A stretch of 64,000 nt of DNA from Alphaproteobacteria bacterium (GCA_040905865.1 JBBDQU010000084.1:1-64000); one strand, 5' to 3'. Counted from the stretch's first letter, positions 1 to 11,314 are shown. Made by a program: numbers and translations. Notes: generated from the letters alone by a model not told the origin.

Positions 1-20
1 GCAGGCCGGTACCGGCCTGC
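1..20. repeat. Perfect 20-bp palindrome at window edge
   Basis: The first 20 bases are an exact inverted repeat (half-site GCAGGCCGGT) and could form a GC-rich hairpin. It may be the terminator of a gene lying to the left of the window; no T-run follows on the plus strand. Its other flank is outside the window, so its role cannot be settled. Confidence 0.4.
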
Positions 21-99
21 CCGCTCCCAGTCCGACGGACAAAAACAAATCGTGTTAATCAAAATCACCCGAAGAGATTCTGATTAGAGGCGGCCTGTT

Positions 100-405
100 T
101 TAGTCGTCGTCACCGTAAATTTCGGCGGCGACGCGACCCGCGTTTACGGCTGTCGGCCAGCCGGAATAGAAGGCAAGATGCGTGATCATTCCGCCGATTT
201 CCTCTTTCGTCACGCCGTTATCCAGCGCCCGGCGCATATGCCCGCGCAGTTCATCGGTACGGTACAGCGCCGTCAGCACCGCGATGGTGATGAGGCTCCG
301 GTCGCGCTTCGACAGATCGGTCCGTTCCCATACATCGCCGAAAAGCACGTCGTCGCGCAGCTGGCCGAGTTTCGGGACCAGTTCATAAGGGGTCTTCTTC
401 GCCAT
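100..405 (-). CDS. Carboxymuconolactone decarboxylase (CMD) family protein
   Basis: The 101-residue product resembles the small all-helical CMD/AhpD-like fold. The run KRDRSLITIAVLTALYRTDE (about residues 33-52), followed by GHMRRALDNGVTKEEI and HLAFYSGWP, is typical of gamma-carboxymuconolactone decarboxylases. There is no CxxC pair, so an AhpD-type peroxidase role is unlikely. A longer frame extends upstream, but the ATG at 405 is preceded by AAAGGAG at seven bases' spacing, which decides the start. The true substrate is unknown; many such proteins are annotated as decarboxylases without proof. It is divergent from the monooxygenase gene at 595. Confidence 0.85.
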   Translation of the reverse strand: MAKKTPYELVPKLGQLRDDVLFGDVWERTDLSKRDRSLITIAVLTALYRTDELRGHMRRALDNGVTKEEIGGMITHLAFYSGWPTAVNAGRVAAEIYGDDD

Positions 406-594
406 AGTCAGGCTCCTTTCGCTGTTATCCGATTTGATTGCCGCCCAATCGGGCAGGACGGCACGGTGACTTTCCTCCCGCTGCACAAGGCAGCAGCGTC
501 CCGATAATCTATAGACCGCCGGTACCGGCACGTCGATGGTGCGGATCAAAGGGGGCAATTGTTCTCGCGCATTCGTTGATGATAACCTCGCTTG

Positions 595-1635
595 ATGCAT
601 ATCGGGATGTTCATGGAATTCGGGTTCCGCGACAACGGATCGGCCGAAGGCGCTTTCAGGGAGGGGTTCGCCCTTGTCGATGCCGCGGAATCATGGGGTC
701 TCGACAGTGCCTGGCTGTCGGAGTTTCATTTTTCCCCGGACAGATCGGTCCTTTCCTCCCCCATCGTCACGGCAAGCGCGATGGCGGCGCGCACCAGACG
801 CATGCGTATCGGAACGGCCGTCTATGTCCTGCCGCTGACAAATCCCCTGCGCATCGCCGAAGAAGTGGCGACGCTGGACCAGATCAGCGAAGGCCGGTTT
901 GATTTCGGCATCGGACGAAGCGGATTTGTGGGCCAGTACCACAGTTACAATATCGATTACAGTGAAAGCCAGGATCGCTTCTCGGAGGCCGTCGATATCC
1001 TGCGCGCGGCCTGGTCGGGTGAGAAATTTTCCTATAGCGGCAAATATTTTCAGGTCAACGATGCCCTCGTCGTTCCGCAGCCGGTACAGAAGCCGCACCC
1101 GCCGATGCGCATTGCCGCGGCATCGGCGGGCACGTTCGAGACTGTTGCCCGGCAGGGTGTCCCCCTCTTCGTCGGATTGCGCGGCGACGGGCTGGAAACC
1201 CTGAAGAACAGTATCGGCGTCTATCGCAAAACCTGGACGGAAGCAGGGCACGAAGGTGTCGGCAGCGTCTATCTGCGTGTCCCCATGTATGCCGCCGCAT
1301 CCCCGGGCGCCGCGCGGGAAGATCCGAAGAAATCGATCCTCTGGTATTTCGAGCGGCAGGCGAAACTGCTGGCGTCTGCCGGCCGGAACCGCGGCAGCGA
1401 GGGACAGGCCAGAACCGTCGCCACCCTGTCGGCGCTCTCCTACGAGGATATTCTGGAGTCCAGGGTTGCATTCGGCACCGCGGAACAGATCATCGACCGA
1501 TTGCAGGAATGGCAGGACGTCCTGGGGATCGACGGAATTATCGTTGAAACCAATGCCGGCGGCATGCTGAGCGAAGAACAGGTTCTCGCCAGCATGCGCA
1601 TCATAACGCACAAGATCATGCCCGCCTTCAAATAG
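595..1635 (+). CDS. Luciferase-like (LLM class) flavin-dependent monooxygenase
   Basis: The 346-residue protein has the bacterial-luciferase TIM-barrel pattern: an N-terminal HIGMFMEFG strand, LDSAWLSEFHF, then TRRMRIGTAVYVLPLTNPLR and EEVATLDQISEGRFDFGIGR, all characteristic of the LLM superfamily. Such enzymes use reduced FMN (or F420) to oxidise diverse small organic substrates; the substrate here cannot be read from sequence. A TTG one codon upstream (592) is an alternative start. It ends five bases before the convergent Nudix gene. A second, more distant LLM family member lies at 3457, so the region may serve degradation of an unusual compound. Confidence 0.9.
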   Translation: MHIGMFMEFGFRDNGSAEGAFREGFALVDAAESWGLDSAWLSEFHFSPDRSVLSSPIVTASAMAARTRRMRIGTAVYVLPLTNPLRIAEEVATLDQISEGRFDFGIGRSGFVGQYHSYNIDYSESQDRFSEAVDILRAAWSGEKFSYSGKYFQVNDALVVPQPVQKPHPPMRIAAASAGTFETVARQGVPLFVGLRGDGLETLKNSIGVYRKTWTEAGHEGVGSVYLRVPMYAAASPGAAREDPKKSILWYFERQAKLLASAGRNRGSEGQARTVATLSALSYEDILESRVAFGTAEQIIDRLQEWQDVLGIDGIIVETNAGGMLSEEQVLASMRIITHKIMPAFK

Positions 1636-1639
1636 GCCG

Positions 1640-2260
1640 CTACTTCCAGGCCCAGACCGGCTGCTCCAGATGCTCCACCCGCGTGGCGCGCCCGAAAAGC
1701 GCCACTTCCCGGAACTGATAGACCACCGCCGCAGTCGGCGCGTGCACCTTCGCATTGGCAATATTCAATCGAATGATCGGCCTGTCACTTTCCGGGATCG
1801 TGCCAAATTCCGGTGTATCGGCATGGGCAAGCTGCGACAGCGGCACGAAATGTACTTTCGCCACTTCCCGCGGGTCCGGCTTGACCGTGACATTCCCGCC
1901 GGCCCACATGACGACCGGGGTGATCCGGTACCCTGACCGGCTGGGATAATCGTCCAGCAGGCCAAGCACCGTCTCCTCCCCGATATCGACGCCGACCTCT
2001 TCCTCAAGTTCGCGAAGCGCCGCCTGGATTGCCGTTTCGCCCGGCTCCACGCGGCCGCCTGGCAGGGCAAATTGCCCTGCATGTGCATTTAACTTGTTGG
2101 CCCGACGCGTCAGGAGAAAAGCCGCCCCCGCAGGCGAGTCCACCACGGTTATGGCGACGGCCGCATGCTTGAGGCCGTCCGGCTGCGTACGGCGGTCCTC
2201 AAACGCGACGACATTCGCCAGCAGACGCTGTCGCAGCACATCATTGAACAGGTACGACAA
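1640..2260 (-). CDS. NUDIX hydrolase, CoA-pyrophosphatase-like
   Basis: The 206-residue protein contains a complete Nudix box: Gly69, Glu75, Arg83-Glu84-Leu85, Glu87-Glu88 and Gly90 follow the G-x5-E-x7-REUxEExGU pattern that binds the catalytic Mg2+. The preceding LLTRRANKLNAHAGQFALPG is typical of the NudL/CoA-diphosphatase branch, which cleaves CoA or related nucleoside diphosphate derivatives. Substrate assignment within Nudix enzymes is weak without a full alignment. It lies 32 bases downstream of the DsbA-like gene on the same strand and may share its transcript. Confidence 0.88.
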   Translation of the reverse strand: MSYLFNDVLRQRLLANVVAFEDRRTQPDGLKHAAVAITVVDSPAGAAFLLTRRANKLNAHAGQFALPGGRVEPGETAIQAALRELEEEVGVDIGEETVLGLLDDYPSRSGYRITPVVMWAGGNVTVKPDPREVAKVHFVPLSQLAHADTPEFGTIPESDRPIIRLNIANAKVHAPTAAVVYQFREVALFGRATRVEHLEQPVWAWK

Positions 2261-2292
2261 GGCCTGTTACCACCCGTAATGATGGCGCAGGG

Positions 2293-2895
2293 TCATTTGC
2301 GGTCCAGCGCGGCCTGCATGAGTTCAAGCCTGTCGTTGCCGAAATACATGTCATCGCCATCGATGAAGAAAGTGGGTGATCCAAACCCGCCCCTGGCAAT
2401 CAGATCGTCCGTCGATGCAAACAACTGGCGTTTGACCGCATCCGTAGCGATATCCCTGAAAAATCCATCCGGGTCCATGCCGACCGCCATCGCGATGTCG
2501 CGTAACACGTCATCCTGTGAAATGTCCCGGTCATCGCGCCAATAAGCCTCGAAACAGGCGCGCGCGTAATCGGAAATTTTTCCCTGCTCGATCGCGAGAA
2601 ACGCGCCGCGCAGGGCTTTTACGCTGTTCACAGGAAATACACTCGGTTTGACCATCTTCAAACCAAGGAATCGGGCCCAGTCCGCCATGTCCTTCTGGTA
2701 ATAGGCATCCTTGGACGCAATCGGGTTTTCGCGGCGCTGGTAGACACTCGGGTTCACCTTGTTGAAAACCGCGCCGACGAGAAACGGCTTCCAAACCAGT
2801 TCCGCATCGTTGCGGCCGCAGAAATCCTCTATCCGGTGACATGCAAAATACGTCCACGGGCTGGATACGTCGAAAAAGAACTCAATTTTTGCCAT
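2293..2895 (-). CDS. DsbA-fold 2-hydroxychromene-2-carboxylate isomerase family protein
   Basis: The 200-residue protein begins with FFFDVSSPWTYFACHRIE, the N-terminal signature of the kappa-class GST/HCCA isomerase branch of the thioredoxin superfamily, and has the cis-Pro region GGFGSPTFFIDGDDMYFG near residue 170. There is no CxxC at the N-terminal active site; the serines of the SSPW segment are expected to contact glutathione. Founding members isomerise 2-hydroxychromene-2-carboxylate in naphthalene degradation, but many homologues have unknown substrates. The start ATG at 2895 immediately follows the aldolase remnant on the same strand. Confidence 0.88.
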   Translation of the reverse strand: MAKIEFFFDVSSPWTYFACHRIEDFCGRNDAELVWKPFLVGAVFNKVNPSVYQRRENPIASKDAYYQKDMADWARFLGLKMVKPSVFPVNSVKALRGAFLAIEQGKISDYARACFEAYWRDDRDISQDDVLRDIAMAVGMDPDGFFRDIATDAVKRQLFASTDDLIARGGFGSPTFFIDGDDMYFGNDRLELMQAALDRK

Positions 2896-2921
2896 GTTCG
2901 CTGCACCCTAGGAGCTGTAAA

Positions 2922-3296
2922 TTATTGAAGAACGCGCCGCGCGCGGGCGCCGCCCATGATGAATGACGTATCCGCGCCGCCAAGGAAAAACCGCATGCCG
3001 CGCGTGACAAAGTCCGGCAGGATCGACTCGTCATAAACGCCGCCCAGCCCGGCCCATTTACCGGCTCCCTCCGCACTGTCAATGAACTTCTCGATTACCG
3101 CGACGAATTGCGTACTCCCGAACTGTCCCCGCATGCCCTTTGTTGCGGACAGGTCAGGCCGACCGACCAGAAGGTCGTCGACGCCATCCGCCGCCACGAT
3201 TTCAGCCGCATTTTCAAAGGACTCCGGCGTTTCGATCATCATGGCGACGAGCGTTTCCTGTAAGCGTCTCTTCTCAGAATTCACGACCGCAGTCAT
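2922..3296 (-). pseudogene. Truncated HpcH/HpaI-family aldolase (C-terminal half only)
   Basis: The 124-residue frame matches only the second half of the class II HpcH/HpaI aldolases: AMMIETPESFENAAEIVAAD carries the metal-binding Glu and LLVGRPDLSA the metal-binding Asp; then come QFGSTQF, LGGVYDESILPDFVTRGMRF and the closing MGGARAR. The first half of the barrel, with the catalytic His and substrate-binding Arg, is absent, and I see nothing like it in any minus-strand frame up to 3460. Full members are about 250-270 residues. An ATG at 3296 could still translate the fragment, but normal aldolase activity is unlikely. It was probably made by an internal deletion. Confidence 0.75.
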
Positions 3297-3456
3297 TTGC
3301 GCTACCTTCCTCGGAACCGCCGGTTTCGGCGTGTCTTTGTGATGCCGGCTGCGTATTCTGCGTGCGGTGATCGAATTTAGCAAACCTGGATCCCGAGCAT
3401 TTGACGGACCAGTCGTCACAGTTGCGCATTTGACAGAAATGAAAGGAACCGACGGC

Positions 3457-4284
3457 ATGCATATCGGCGTCGCCATGTTTTGTACGGATTATGCAATTCC
3501 GCCCGTTGCATTGGCCATCGCGCTCGAATCGCGCGACTTTGAATCCCTGTGGCTGCCGGAACACAGCCACATTCCCTTATCGCGCGCCTCCGCCTGGCCG
3601 CAGGGCGGCGAACTGCCGAAACGGTATTACGATGTCATGGACCCCTTTGTAACGCTGGGCGCGGCAGCGGCCGTGACAGGCAGATTGAAACTGGCGACCG
3701 GCATCTGCCTGGTTGCGCAGCGGGACCCAATCCAGACGGCGAAGCAGATAGCGACGCTCGACCAGATTTCAAACGGCCGGTTCCTGTTTGGGATCGGGGC
3801 CGGCTGGAATGCGGATGAAATGGCGAACCACGGCACGGTATTCGAAACCCGCTACAAGGTCATGCGAGAGAATATCGAAGCGATGCGCTGTATCTGGACA
3901 GAGTCCAAACCGGAATACCACGGCGAATTCGTCAATTTCGATCCAATGATGACGTGGCCGAAGCCAATCCAGAAGCCCTGCCCGCCCGTCATTGTCGGCG
4001 GTGAATTTCCCCATGGCGCGCGGCGGGCGTTATCCTACGGGGACGGGTGGGTTCCCCATGCCATGCGACCTGACTACGCGTTGCTGGACAAAATGCCAGC
4101 GTTCCGCGAAATGGAAAAAAGCGCCGGCCGCAGGATACCGGTCACCGCCTTTGGCGCACCACACGATCCGGATACATGGCGCGCATATGAAGACGCCGGG
4201 ATAGATCGTATCGTTCTAAGCATCGACTCGGAGCCGTCAGATATGGTACTGCCTAAACTGGATTCGTGGGCAAAGAGAATCTAG
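3457..4284 (+). CDS. LLM class F420/FMN-dependent oxidoreductase
   Basis: The 275-residue product has the hallmarks of the TIGR03619-like LLM oxidoreductases: MHIGVAMFCTDYAIPPVALA, FESLWLPEHSHIP, TGRLKLATGICLVAQRDPIQ, then QIATLDQISNGRFLFGIGAG and NADEMANHGTVF. These enzymes use F420 or FMN cofactors to oxidise varied substrates. The frame is open further upstream, but AAAGGA at 3442-3447 sits nine bases before the ATG at 3457 and favours this start. It is divergent from the aldolase remnant, which hints that the remnant's loss may have left this gene without its original pathway partner. Confidence 0.87.
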   Translation: MHIGVAMFCTDYAIPPVALAIALESRDFESLWLPEHSHIPLSRASAWPQGGELPKRYYDVMDPFVTLGAAAAVTGRLKLATGICLVAQRDPIQTAKQIATLDQISNGRFLFGIGAGWNADEMANHGTVFETRYKVMRENIEAMRCIWTESKPEYHGEFVNFDPMMTWPKPIQKPCPPVIVGGEFPHGARRALSYGDGWVPHAMRPDYALLDKMPAFREMEKSAGRRIPVTAFGAPHDPDTWRAYEDAGIDRIVLSIDSEPSDMVLPKLDSWAKRI

Positions 4285-4517
4285 ATTCTTCAATATCGAA
4301 TTTAGGCAGCGCCTGCCGGATTTTATCGGGTCTTTTAAATGTCAGGCCGCAAGAAACGCGTTTTGTTTAACGCGCGGTTGCAACGGGAATGCTGCGGCGT
4401 AAATTGCCCTTTTGTATACCGTAAACGAACCTGATAAGTTCCGGCGCCGCACTGGAGAGAGGTCCTGGAATCGCCGTCAAAAAACAGGCGCCCAGGGTGT
4501 TAGGGAGTATGAATAGA

Positions 4518-7500
4518 ATGGGATCGAACCGATATATCGCACCGCCGGGTTTCCCGGAAAACCAGGGACTTTACGATAGCCGCAACGAACACGACGCATG
4601 CGGCATCGGATTCGTTGCCAATATCAAGGGAAAAAAAAGCCATGCCATAATTGAGCAGGGGCTGCAGGTACTGGTCAATCTGACGCATCGCGGTGCCGTC
4701 GGTGCGGACCCCAAAGCCGGCGATGGCGCCGGTATCCTGATTCAGATTCCGGACGAATTCTACCGCCAGGAATGCGCGAAACTGGGATTCGACCTGCCGC
4801 CCGCCGGCGAATACGGCGTTGGCATGGTCTTTCTGCCGCGGGACGCGGATAGACGGAAATCCTGTGAGGACGCCATCGAGCAATATACGGCCACGGAAGG
4901 ACAAATTCTGCTGGGTTGGCGCGACGTTCCGCTGGATGATTCCGATCTGAGCCCCACCGTCAGCGAAAACGCCCCGGTTATCCGCCAGGTCTTCATTGGG
5001 AAAGGGGCCAACTGCGCCGACACGGACGCGCTTGAACGCAAGCTGTTTGTCATCCGCAAGCAGGCCACGCGGGAAAACGACGAAACCTCCAACAGCCTCG
5101 GCGATTTCTATTTTGCGTCCCTTTCCGCCCGCACTGTCGTCTACAAGGGAATGGTTCTGGCGAACCAGGTGGCGTCATTTTATCCGGAGATACTTGACGA
5201 ACGGGTCGTAACCGCGATGGCGCTGGTCCATCAGCGCTTCTCGACCAATACCTTTCCGGCGTGGCGGCTTGCCCATCCCTTCCGCATGATCTGCCACAAC
5301 GGCGAAATCAACACGATGCGCGGCAATCTCAACTGGATGAACGCCCGTCGCTACGCCATGAAGTCCGACTTGTTCGGCGAGGATCTCGATAAGGTCTGGC
5401 CGCTGATTCCCGAAGGCCAGTCCGATTCGGCCGGCTTCGACAATGCGCTGGAACTGCTGGTCCGGGGCGGCTATTCCCTGGCCCATGCGATGATGATGCT
5501 GATCCCCGAAGCCTGGGACAGCAATCCGCTGATGGACAGGCAGCGTCGCGCATTTTATGAGTACCATGCAGCGCTAATGGAGCCGTGGGACGGTCCGGCG
5601 GCGGTCGCATTTTCCGATGGCCGCCAGATCGGCGCGACGCTCGACCGCAACGGCCTGCGCCCGGCGCGATATCTGGTAACCGACGACGACATGTTGCTGA
5701 TGGCGTCCGAAATGGGCGTCCTGGACATACCCGAAGAGCGCATCATCCAGAAATGGCGCTTGCAGCCCGGCAAGATGCTGCTGATCGACCTGGAACAGGG
5801 CCGGATCATCGACGATGCCGAAATCAAGGCAGGGCTTGCCGGCAAACAACCCTACCAGGAATGGCTGGATCGCACGCAGATCGTCCTTGAGGATCTACCC
5901 GAAACCGGAGCGACGACGCCGGCAAGCAACACGCCGAGCCTGCTCGACCGGCAACAGGCGTTTGGCTATACGCAGGAAGACCTGAGGCAACTCATGGCGC
6001 CCATGGCGGCTACCGGGCAGGAAGCAATCGGGTCGATGGGCATCGATACCCCGCTCGCCGTCCTTTCCGACCGGCCAAAGCTGCTCTACACCTATTTCAA
6101 GCAGCTTTTCGCGCAGGTGACGAACCCGCCGATTGATCCGATCCGCGAGGAACTGGTCATGTCGCTGCTTTCGCTGATCGGGCCGCGCCCTAACCTGCTC
6201 GGTATGGACGAAAGCGGCGAATATAAGCGTCTGGAAGTCCGCCAACCCGTATTGACCAATGAAGACCTGGAGAAAATACGGACCATTGGCGATATCGCCG
6301 ACAACGCATTCCGGACGATCACGATCGACCTCACCTATCCGGCGGAACAGGGTGCGGATGGCATGCGGGACGCGTTGAAAGGCATTTGCAGCCAGTCCGT
6401 CAAGGCATGCGAAGAGGGTTACAACATTATTATCCTGAGCGACCGCGCGATCAGCGAGGACCGCATCGCCATTCCGGCGCTGCTGGGAACTTCGGCTGTT
6501 CATCATCACCTTACCCGCGCCGGCCTTCGAACCGGTTCCGGACTGGTGGTCGAAACCGGCGAAGCCCGCGAGGTGCACCATTTCTGCCTGCTCGCCGGTT
6601 ACGGCGCGGAAGCAATCAATCCGTATCTTGCCTTCGATACCCTGATGAGCATGCGCGATGACCTGCCGACCGAACTCAGTGAGTCCGAGTTAAAGAAGCG
6701 TTACATCAAGGCGGTTGACAAAGGAATCCTGAAGGTGATGTCGAAAATGGGTATTTCGACATACCAATCATACTGCGGTGCCCAGATCTTTGACGTGGTG
6801 GGACTGTCCAGCAATTTCGTCAAGGAGTATTTCTTCGGTACGCACACGGCCATCGAAGGCGTCGATCTGGAGCAGATTGCCATCGAAACCGTCGAACGCC
6901 ACCGAATCGCTTTCGGCAGGGACCAGATTTACGAGAAATTCCTCGATGCCGGCGGCGATTACATGTTCCGGATCCGCGGCGAAGAACATTACTGGACGCC
7001 GGACACGATCGCGAGCCTGCAACATGCGGTACGCGGGAACGCCCAGCAGAAGTATCAGGAATATGCCAAGCTCGTGAACGATCAGAGCCGCAAGCTCAAG
7101 ACTATCCGCGGACTGCTGGAGTTTCGCCAGGGATCTAATCCGGTACCGATAAATGAGGTGGAACCGGCCAGCGAGATCGTCAAGCGGTTCTCGACAGGCG
7201 CCATGTCGTTTGGCTCTATTTCGCGAGAAGCCCATGCGACTCTCGCCGTAGCTATGAACCGTATCGGCGGCAAGTCGAATACCGGCGAAGGCGGTGAAGA
7301 AGCAGATAGATTCAAGCCGATGGCGAACGGCGACTCCGAGCGTTCCGCCATCAAGCAGGTCGCTTCCGGGCGGTTCGGCGTGACGGCGGAGTACCTCGTC
7401 AACTCCGACATGATGCAAATCAAGATGGCGCAGGGCGCCAAGCCTGGCGAAGGGGGCCAGTTGCCGGGCCATAAAGTGGACGCGGTAATCGCAAAGGTGC

Positions 7501-9182
7501 GCCATTCAACGCCGGGCGTCGGTCTGATCTCGCCGCCGCCACACCATGATATCTATTCCATCGAGGATCTGGCGCAGTTGATTCACGACCTGAAGAACGT
7601 CAATCCCGAAGGCGACGTCAGCGTCAAACTGGTTTCGGAAATCGGCGTCGGCACCGTTGCGGCCGGCGTGTCCAAGGCAATGGCGGACCATGTCACGATT
7701 TCCGGCTTTGAAGGCGGAACCGGCGCCAGCCCCCTCACCTCAATTGCGCATGCCGGCTCGCCGTGGGAAATCGGCCTCGCCGAAACCCATCAGACCCTCG
7801 TTCTGAACAAACTGCGTGGCCGTATTGCCGTGCAGACGGATGGTGGCCTGCGCACCGGCAGGGATGTCGTGATCGGCGCAATGCTGGGCGCCGACGAATT
7901 TGGCTTTGCGTCCGCACCGCTGATTTCGGCCGGCTGCATCATGATGCGCAAATGCCATTTGAATACCTGTCCTGTCGGCATCGCCACCCAGGACCCGGAA
8001 TTACGCAAACGGTTCATAGGGACACCGGAGCATGTCATAAACTTCTTCTTCTTCGTTGCCGAGGAAGTCCGGGAAATCATGGCTGAACTCGGCTTCCGTC
8101 GTTTCGACGAGATGATCGGGCAGTCCAACCGGCTGGATCAATCCAGGGCTATCGCCCACTACAAGGCAAAAGGCCTCGACCTGTCGCGGCTGCTGTATAA
8201 GCCCGACGCGGCGCCGGGTGTTGCGATTTACAACAGCGAACGCCAACATCACAAACTGGCCAATATCAAGGACCGGTGGCTGATCGAACAGGCCTTGCCG
8301 GCTCTCGAACAGGGCAAGCCCGTGCGCATCGAAGGCGAAATCAAGAATACGGATCGAACGGTCGGCGCAATGCTTTCCGGCGCGGTCGCCAAGCGGCACG
8401 GCCACGCGGGGCTTCCCGAAGACACGATCTCCATCAAGCTAACGGGCACCGCAGGGCAGAGCTTCGGCGCGTTTCTTGCCAATGGCATATCCCTGGAATT
8501 GATTGGCGATGCCAATGACTATGTCGGCAAGGGACTGAGTGGCGGACGCATCGTCATTTCGCCGCCGCCGGAAAGCCAGATTATACCGGAAGTGAGCATA
8601 ATTGTCGGTAATACGGTCCTGTATGGCGCAACCGAAGGCGAATGCTATTTCCGCGGCGTGGCGGGAGAACGTTTTGCGGTGCGGAATTCAGGCGCCATCG
8701 CGGTCGTCGAAGGCGTTGGCGACCACGGATGCGAGTATATGACCGGCGGCATCGTTGTCGTCCTGGGGCATACCGGCCGGAATTTCGCCGCGGGCATGAG
8801 CGGCGGCATCGCCTATGTTCTCGACGAGGAAGGGAACTTCGAACAGCGCTGCAATCTCGCCATGGTCGAACTTGAACCGGTAACGGAAGAAGACGAAACC
8901 CTGGAAATAATCGGCCATCAGGGCGGCGACCTTGAAACCCATGGGAAGGTCGATGTCATGCGCGACATGACCCGGCATGATTCCGAACGATTGCACAAAC
9001 TGATCGAAGCGCATGTGCATTACACGAATTCAGCGCGCGCGAAGGAAATCCTGAATAACTGGGACGAATATCAATCGAAGTTCGTGAAAGTCATGCCCGT
9101 CGACTATCGTCGGGCGTTGCAGGAAATGCAGACCGCTCGCCTCACGGCATCGGATGCCGGGATGCAAGCGGAGGGAGTATAG
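4518..9182 (+). CDS. gltB: Glutamate synthase (NADPH) large subunit
   Basis: The product (about 1,554 residues) is the alpha subunit of NADPH-dependent GOGAT, which releases ammonia from glutamine and transfers it through a tunnel to 2-oxoglutarate. Cys28 in [18 protein letters not shown] is the expected N-terminal nucleophile of the class II amidotransferase domain, so a propeptide of about 27 residues would be cleaved. The central domain and the FMN-binding synthase domain follow; Cys1140, Cys1146 and Cys1151 match the [3Fe-4S] site, and the C-terminal beta-helix has repeated GG motifs. AGGGAG at 4502-4507 is ten bases before the ATG at 4518 and too close to the ATG at 4509. It is followed one base later by gltD. 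Confidence 0.98.
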   Translation: MGSNRYIAPPGFPENQGLYDSRNEHDACGIGFVANIKGKKSHAIIEQGLQVLVNLTHRGAVGADPKAGDGAGILIQIPDEFYRQECAKLGFDLPPAGEYGVGMVFLPRDADRRKSCEDAIEQYTATEGQILLGWRDVPLDDSDLSPTVSENAPVIRQVFIGKGANCADTDALERKLFVIRKQATRENDETSNSLGDFYFASLSARTVVYKGMVLANQVASFYPEILDERVVTAMALVHQRFSTNTFPAWRLAHPFRMICHNGEINTMRGNLNWMNARRYAMKSDLFGEDLDKVWPLIPEGQSDSAGFDNALELLVRGGYSLAHAMMMLIPEAWDSNPLMDRQRRAFYEYHAALMEPWDGPAAVAFSDGRQIGATLDRNGLRPARYLVTDDDMLLMASEMGVLDIPEERIIQKWRLQPGKMLLIDLEQGRIIDDAEIKAGLAGKQPYQEWLDRTQIVLEDLPETGATTPASNTPSLLDRQQAFGYTQEDLRQLMAPMAATGQEAIGSMGIDTPLAVLSDRPKLLYTYFKQLFAQVTNPPIDPIREELVMSLLSLIGPRPNLLGMDESGEYKRLEVRQPVLTNEDLEKIRTIGDIADNAFRTITIDLTYPAEQGADGMRDALKGICSQSVKACEEGYNIIILSDRAISEDRIAIPALLGTSAVHHHLTRAGLRTGSGLVVETGEAREVHHFCLLAGYGAEAINPYLAFDTLMSMRDDLPTELSESELKKRYIKAVDKGILKVMSKMGISTYQSYCGAQIFDVVGLSSNFVKEYFFGTHTAIEGVDLEQIAIETVERHRIAFGRDQIYEKFLDAGGDYMFRIRGEEHYWTPDTIASLQHAVRGNAQQKYQEYAKLVNDQSRKLKTIRGLLEFRQGSNPVPINEVEPASEIVKRFSTGAMSFGSISREAHATLAVAMNRIGGKSNTGEGGEEADRFKPMANGDSERSAIKQVASGRFGVTAEYLVNSDMMQIKMAQGAKPGEGGQLPGHKVDAVIAKVRHSTPGVGLISPPPHHDIYSIEDLAQLIHDLKNVNPEGDVSVKLVSEIGVGTVAAGVSKAMADHVTISGFEGGTGASPLTSIAHAGSPWEIGLAETHQTLVLNKLRGRIAVQTDGGLRTGRDVVIGAMLGADEFGFASAPLISAGCIMMRKCHLNTCPVGIATQDPELRKRFIGTPEHVINFFFFVAEEVREIMAELGFRRFDEMIGQSNRLDQSRAIAHYKAKGLDLSRLLYKPDAAPGVAIYNSERQHHKLANIKDRWLIEQALPALEQGKPVRIEGEIKNTDRTVGAMLSGAVAKRHGHAGLPEDTISIKLTGTAGQSFGAFLANGISLELIGDANDYVGKGLSGGRIVISPPPESQIIPEVSIIVGNTVLYGATEGECYFRGVAGERFAVRNSGAIAVVEGVGDHGCEYMTGGIVVVLGHTGRNFAAGMSGGIAYVLDEEGNFEQRCNLAMVELEPVTEEDETLEIIGHQGGDLETHGKVDVMRDMTRHDSERLHKLIEAHVHYTNSARAKEILNNWDEYQSKFVKVMPVDYRRALQEMQTARLTASDAGMQAEGV

Positions 9183-9183
9183 T

Positions 9184-10602
9184 ATGGGAAAGATTACCGG
9201 CTTTCTCGAAATTGACCGCCAGGACCGGAAGTATGCGCCGGCCGCCGATCGTATTCGGCATTTTAAGGAGTTCGTTCTCCCCGTCGACCCGGCCCAGATT
9301 GCGCAGCAGGGTGCGCGCTGTATGGATTGCGGCATTCCCTTTTGCCAACAGGGCTGCCCGGTAAACAATATCATTCCGGACTGGAATGATCTGGTGTACC
9401 GGGACGAATGGTATGAAGCGCTGGACGTCCTGCATTCCACCAATAATTTTCCGGAATTCACGGGACGTATCTGCCCCGCGCCCTGCGAGGAAGCCTGTAC
9501 ACTGAATATCGACAATAACCCCGTCACCATCAAGTCCATCGAATGCGCGATCGTAGACAGGGGTTGGGATGACAATGTCATCGTCCCGGTCGTTCCCGAA
9601 ACCAGAACCGGCAAGAAAATTGCCATTGTCGGATCCGGGCCGGCAGGACTGGCCGCGGCGCAGCAGCTTGCGAGAGTCGGCCACGATGTCGTTGTCTTCG
9701 AAAAAAATGCCAAGTCCGGTGGGCTCTTACGCTACGGAATTCCCGATTTCAAGATGGAAAAGCACCAGATCGACCGCCGCATCGTGCAGATGGAAGCCGA
9801 AGGCGTCGAATTCCGCAACAATTGCCACATCGGTGTCGATATGCCGGCAAAAGACCTCATGGCCGAATACGACGCCGTCATTCTTGCCGGTGGCAGCGAA
9901 ACGCCACGGGATCTGAATGTGCCGGGCCGGGATCTTGAAGGCGTGGAATTCGCCATGGATTTCCTGCCGCAACAAAACCGCCGCGTAAGCGGCGAACCCC
10001 TGGGTCAGGTCGAGGAAATTTCCGCCAAGGGCAAGAATGTCGTCGTCATCGGCGGCGGCGATACCGGCTCCGATTGTATCGGAACGGCGTTCCGGCAGGG
10101 CGCCATTTCCGTGACCCAGTACGAAATCATGCCGATGCCGCCCGAAGAACCCGACAAAGGCACGACCTGGCCCAACTGGCCGCAAAAGCTGCGAACGTCG
10201 TCATCCCAGGCGGAAGGCGCCGTGCGGGACTGGTGTGTCTCCACATCCAAACTCACCGGCCGTAACGGCAAGGTCGATACGCTGCACGCCGTGCGCCTCG
10301 ATGAGAAACTGAAGGAAATTCCGGGGACTGGCTTTACCGTCAAGGCAGACCTTGTCCTGCTGGCCATGGGATTCGTTCACCCGACCCACGAAGGGATGCT
10401 TCAGGAACTGGGCGTGGAACTGAACCAGTTCGGCAACGTCCAGGCAAACACGGATGACTATCGGACGTCCCTGCCAAAGGTCTTTGCAACGGGCGACATG
10501 CGGCGCGGCCAGTCGCTGGTTGTCTGGGCGATCCGGGAAGGTCGCCAGTGCGCCCGCGCGGTGGACGAGTTTCTCATGGGTGCGACCACGCTGCCGCGAT
10601 AG
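9184..10602 (+). CDS. gltD: Glutamate synthase (NADPH) small subunit
   Basis: The 472-residue beta subunit of GOGAT passes electrons from NADPH through FAD to the large subunit. Cys46, Cys49, Cys54 and Cys58, and then Cys97, Cys101 and Cys105, are in the N-terminal region that holds the [4Fe-4S] clusters. [15 protein letters not shown] near residue 147 is the FAD dinucleotide fold, and [16 protein letters not shown] near 280 is the NADPH fold. GAGGGAG ahead of the ATG at 9184 overlaps the end of gltB, so the two are translationally coupled. A longer open frame from 9154 is excluded by this ribosome-binding site. Confidence 0.97.
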   Translation: MGKITGFLEIDRQDRKYAPAADRIRHFKEFVLPVDPAQIAQQGARCMDCGIPFCQQGCPVNNIIPDWNDLVYRDEWYEALDVLHSTNNFPEFTGRICPAPCEEACTLNIDNNPVTIKSIECAIVDRGWDDNVIVPVVPETRTGKKIAIVGSGPAGLAAAQQLARVGHDVVVFEKNAKSGGLLRYGIPDFKMEKHQIDRRIVQMEAEGVEFRNNCHIGVDMPAKDLMAEYDAVILAGGSETPRDLNVPGRDLEGVEFAMDFLPQQNRRVSGEPLGQVEEISAKGKNVVVIGGGDTGSDCIGTAFRQGAISVTQYEIMPMPPEEPDKGTTWPNWPQKLRTSSSQAEGAVRDWCVSTSKLTGRNGKVDTLHAVRLDEKLKEIPGTGFTVKADLVLLAMGFVHPTHEGMLQELGVELNQFGNVQANTDDYRTSLPKVFATGDMRRGQSLVVWAIREGRQCARAVDEFLMGATTLPR

Positions 10603-10625
10603 CGGAAAACAACAGGAATTATCGG

Positions 10626-11285
10626 ATGTCACGGATATCGTTAATACACGCCACACCGCTGGCAATAGCCCCGGTTGTCGCCGCCTTCCGGGACGAATGG
10701 CCTGACGCATCCGTGTTCAATTTCCTGGAGGATTCCCTGACGACAGATCTGAAGTCGGTTGGATCGATCGACGATTCAATCGTGCAGCGTTTCCATGCGC
10801 TGGCGCGCTACGCGACGGAAACGGGCGCCGACGGGATACTGTTCACCTGTTCGGCCTTTGGCGCGGCGATTGAGTCCGTTGCCGAAAAACATCCCTTCCT
10901 GCCGGTGCTCAAACCGAACGAGGCGATGTTCGAGGAAGCGCTCGAACGGGGCAACCGGATCGCGATGATCGCGACATTCGAACCAAGCGTACCGTCCATG
11001 CAGCGGGAATTCGAGGCAATGGCGCAGCGGATAAACCCGAAAGCGACACTTGAAACCGCCTGCGTGCCGCGGGCGATGGATGCGCTGGCGAGCGGTGACA
11101 CGGAAACCCATAACCAACTGATTGCGGCGGCGGCGAAAGAATTCGCGGACCGGGACGTTCTCATGCTGGCGCAGTTTTCCATGGCTTCGGCCCGCGCGAA
11201 TGTCATGGAAAATGTCTCCATACCTGTCCTGACCAGCCCGATGAGCGCTGTACGGAAACTGCGTCTGATGCTCGGCGCGTCATAA
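10626..11285 (+). CDS. Aspartate/glutamate racemase-family protein lacking the second Cys
   Basis: The 219-residue protein has the two-domain Asp/Glu racemase fold: [20 protein letters not shown] at the N terminus, [12 protein letters not shown] with Cys75 at the usual first catalytic cysteine, and a second half [13 protein letters not shown] in which the expected Gly-Cys-Thr of the second catalytic cysteine is Ala182-Gln183-Phe184. Two-base racemisation therefore looks unlikely; decarboxylase, isomerase or one-base chemistry are options in this superfamily. The substrate is unknown. It starts 23 bases after gltD and is 29 bases before the SDR gene, so a shared transcript is plausible. Confidence 0.82.
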   Translation: MSRISLIHATPLAIAPVVAAFRDEWPDASVFNFLEDSLTTDLKSVGSIDDSIVQRFHALARYATETGADGILFTCSAFGAAIESVAEKHPFLPVLKPNEAMFEEALERGNRIAMIATFEPSVPSMQREFEAMAQRINPKATLETACVPRAMDALASGDTETHNQLIAAAAKEFADRDVLMLAQFSMASARANVMENVSIPVLTSPMSAVRKLRLMLGAS

Positions 11286-11314
11286 CAGAAACGACGACAA
11301 GCAACGGAGACGTT

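Noticed and set aside
4285-4517. gltB promoter and sigma-54 site
   Set aside because: Only weak -35/-10-like pairs (TTGCAA/TAAATT near 4378-4405) are visible and no -24/-12 element; not enough to list.
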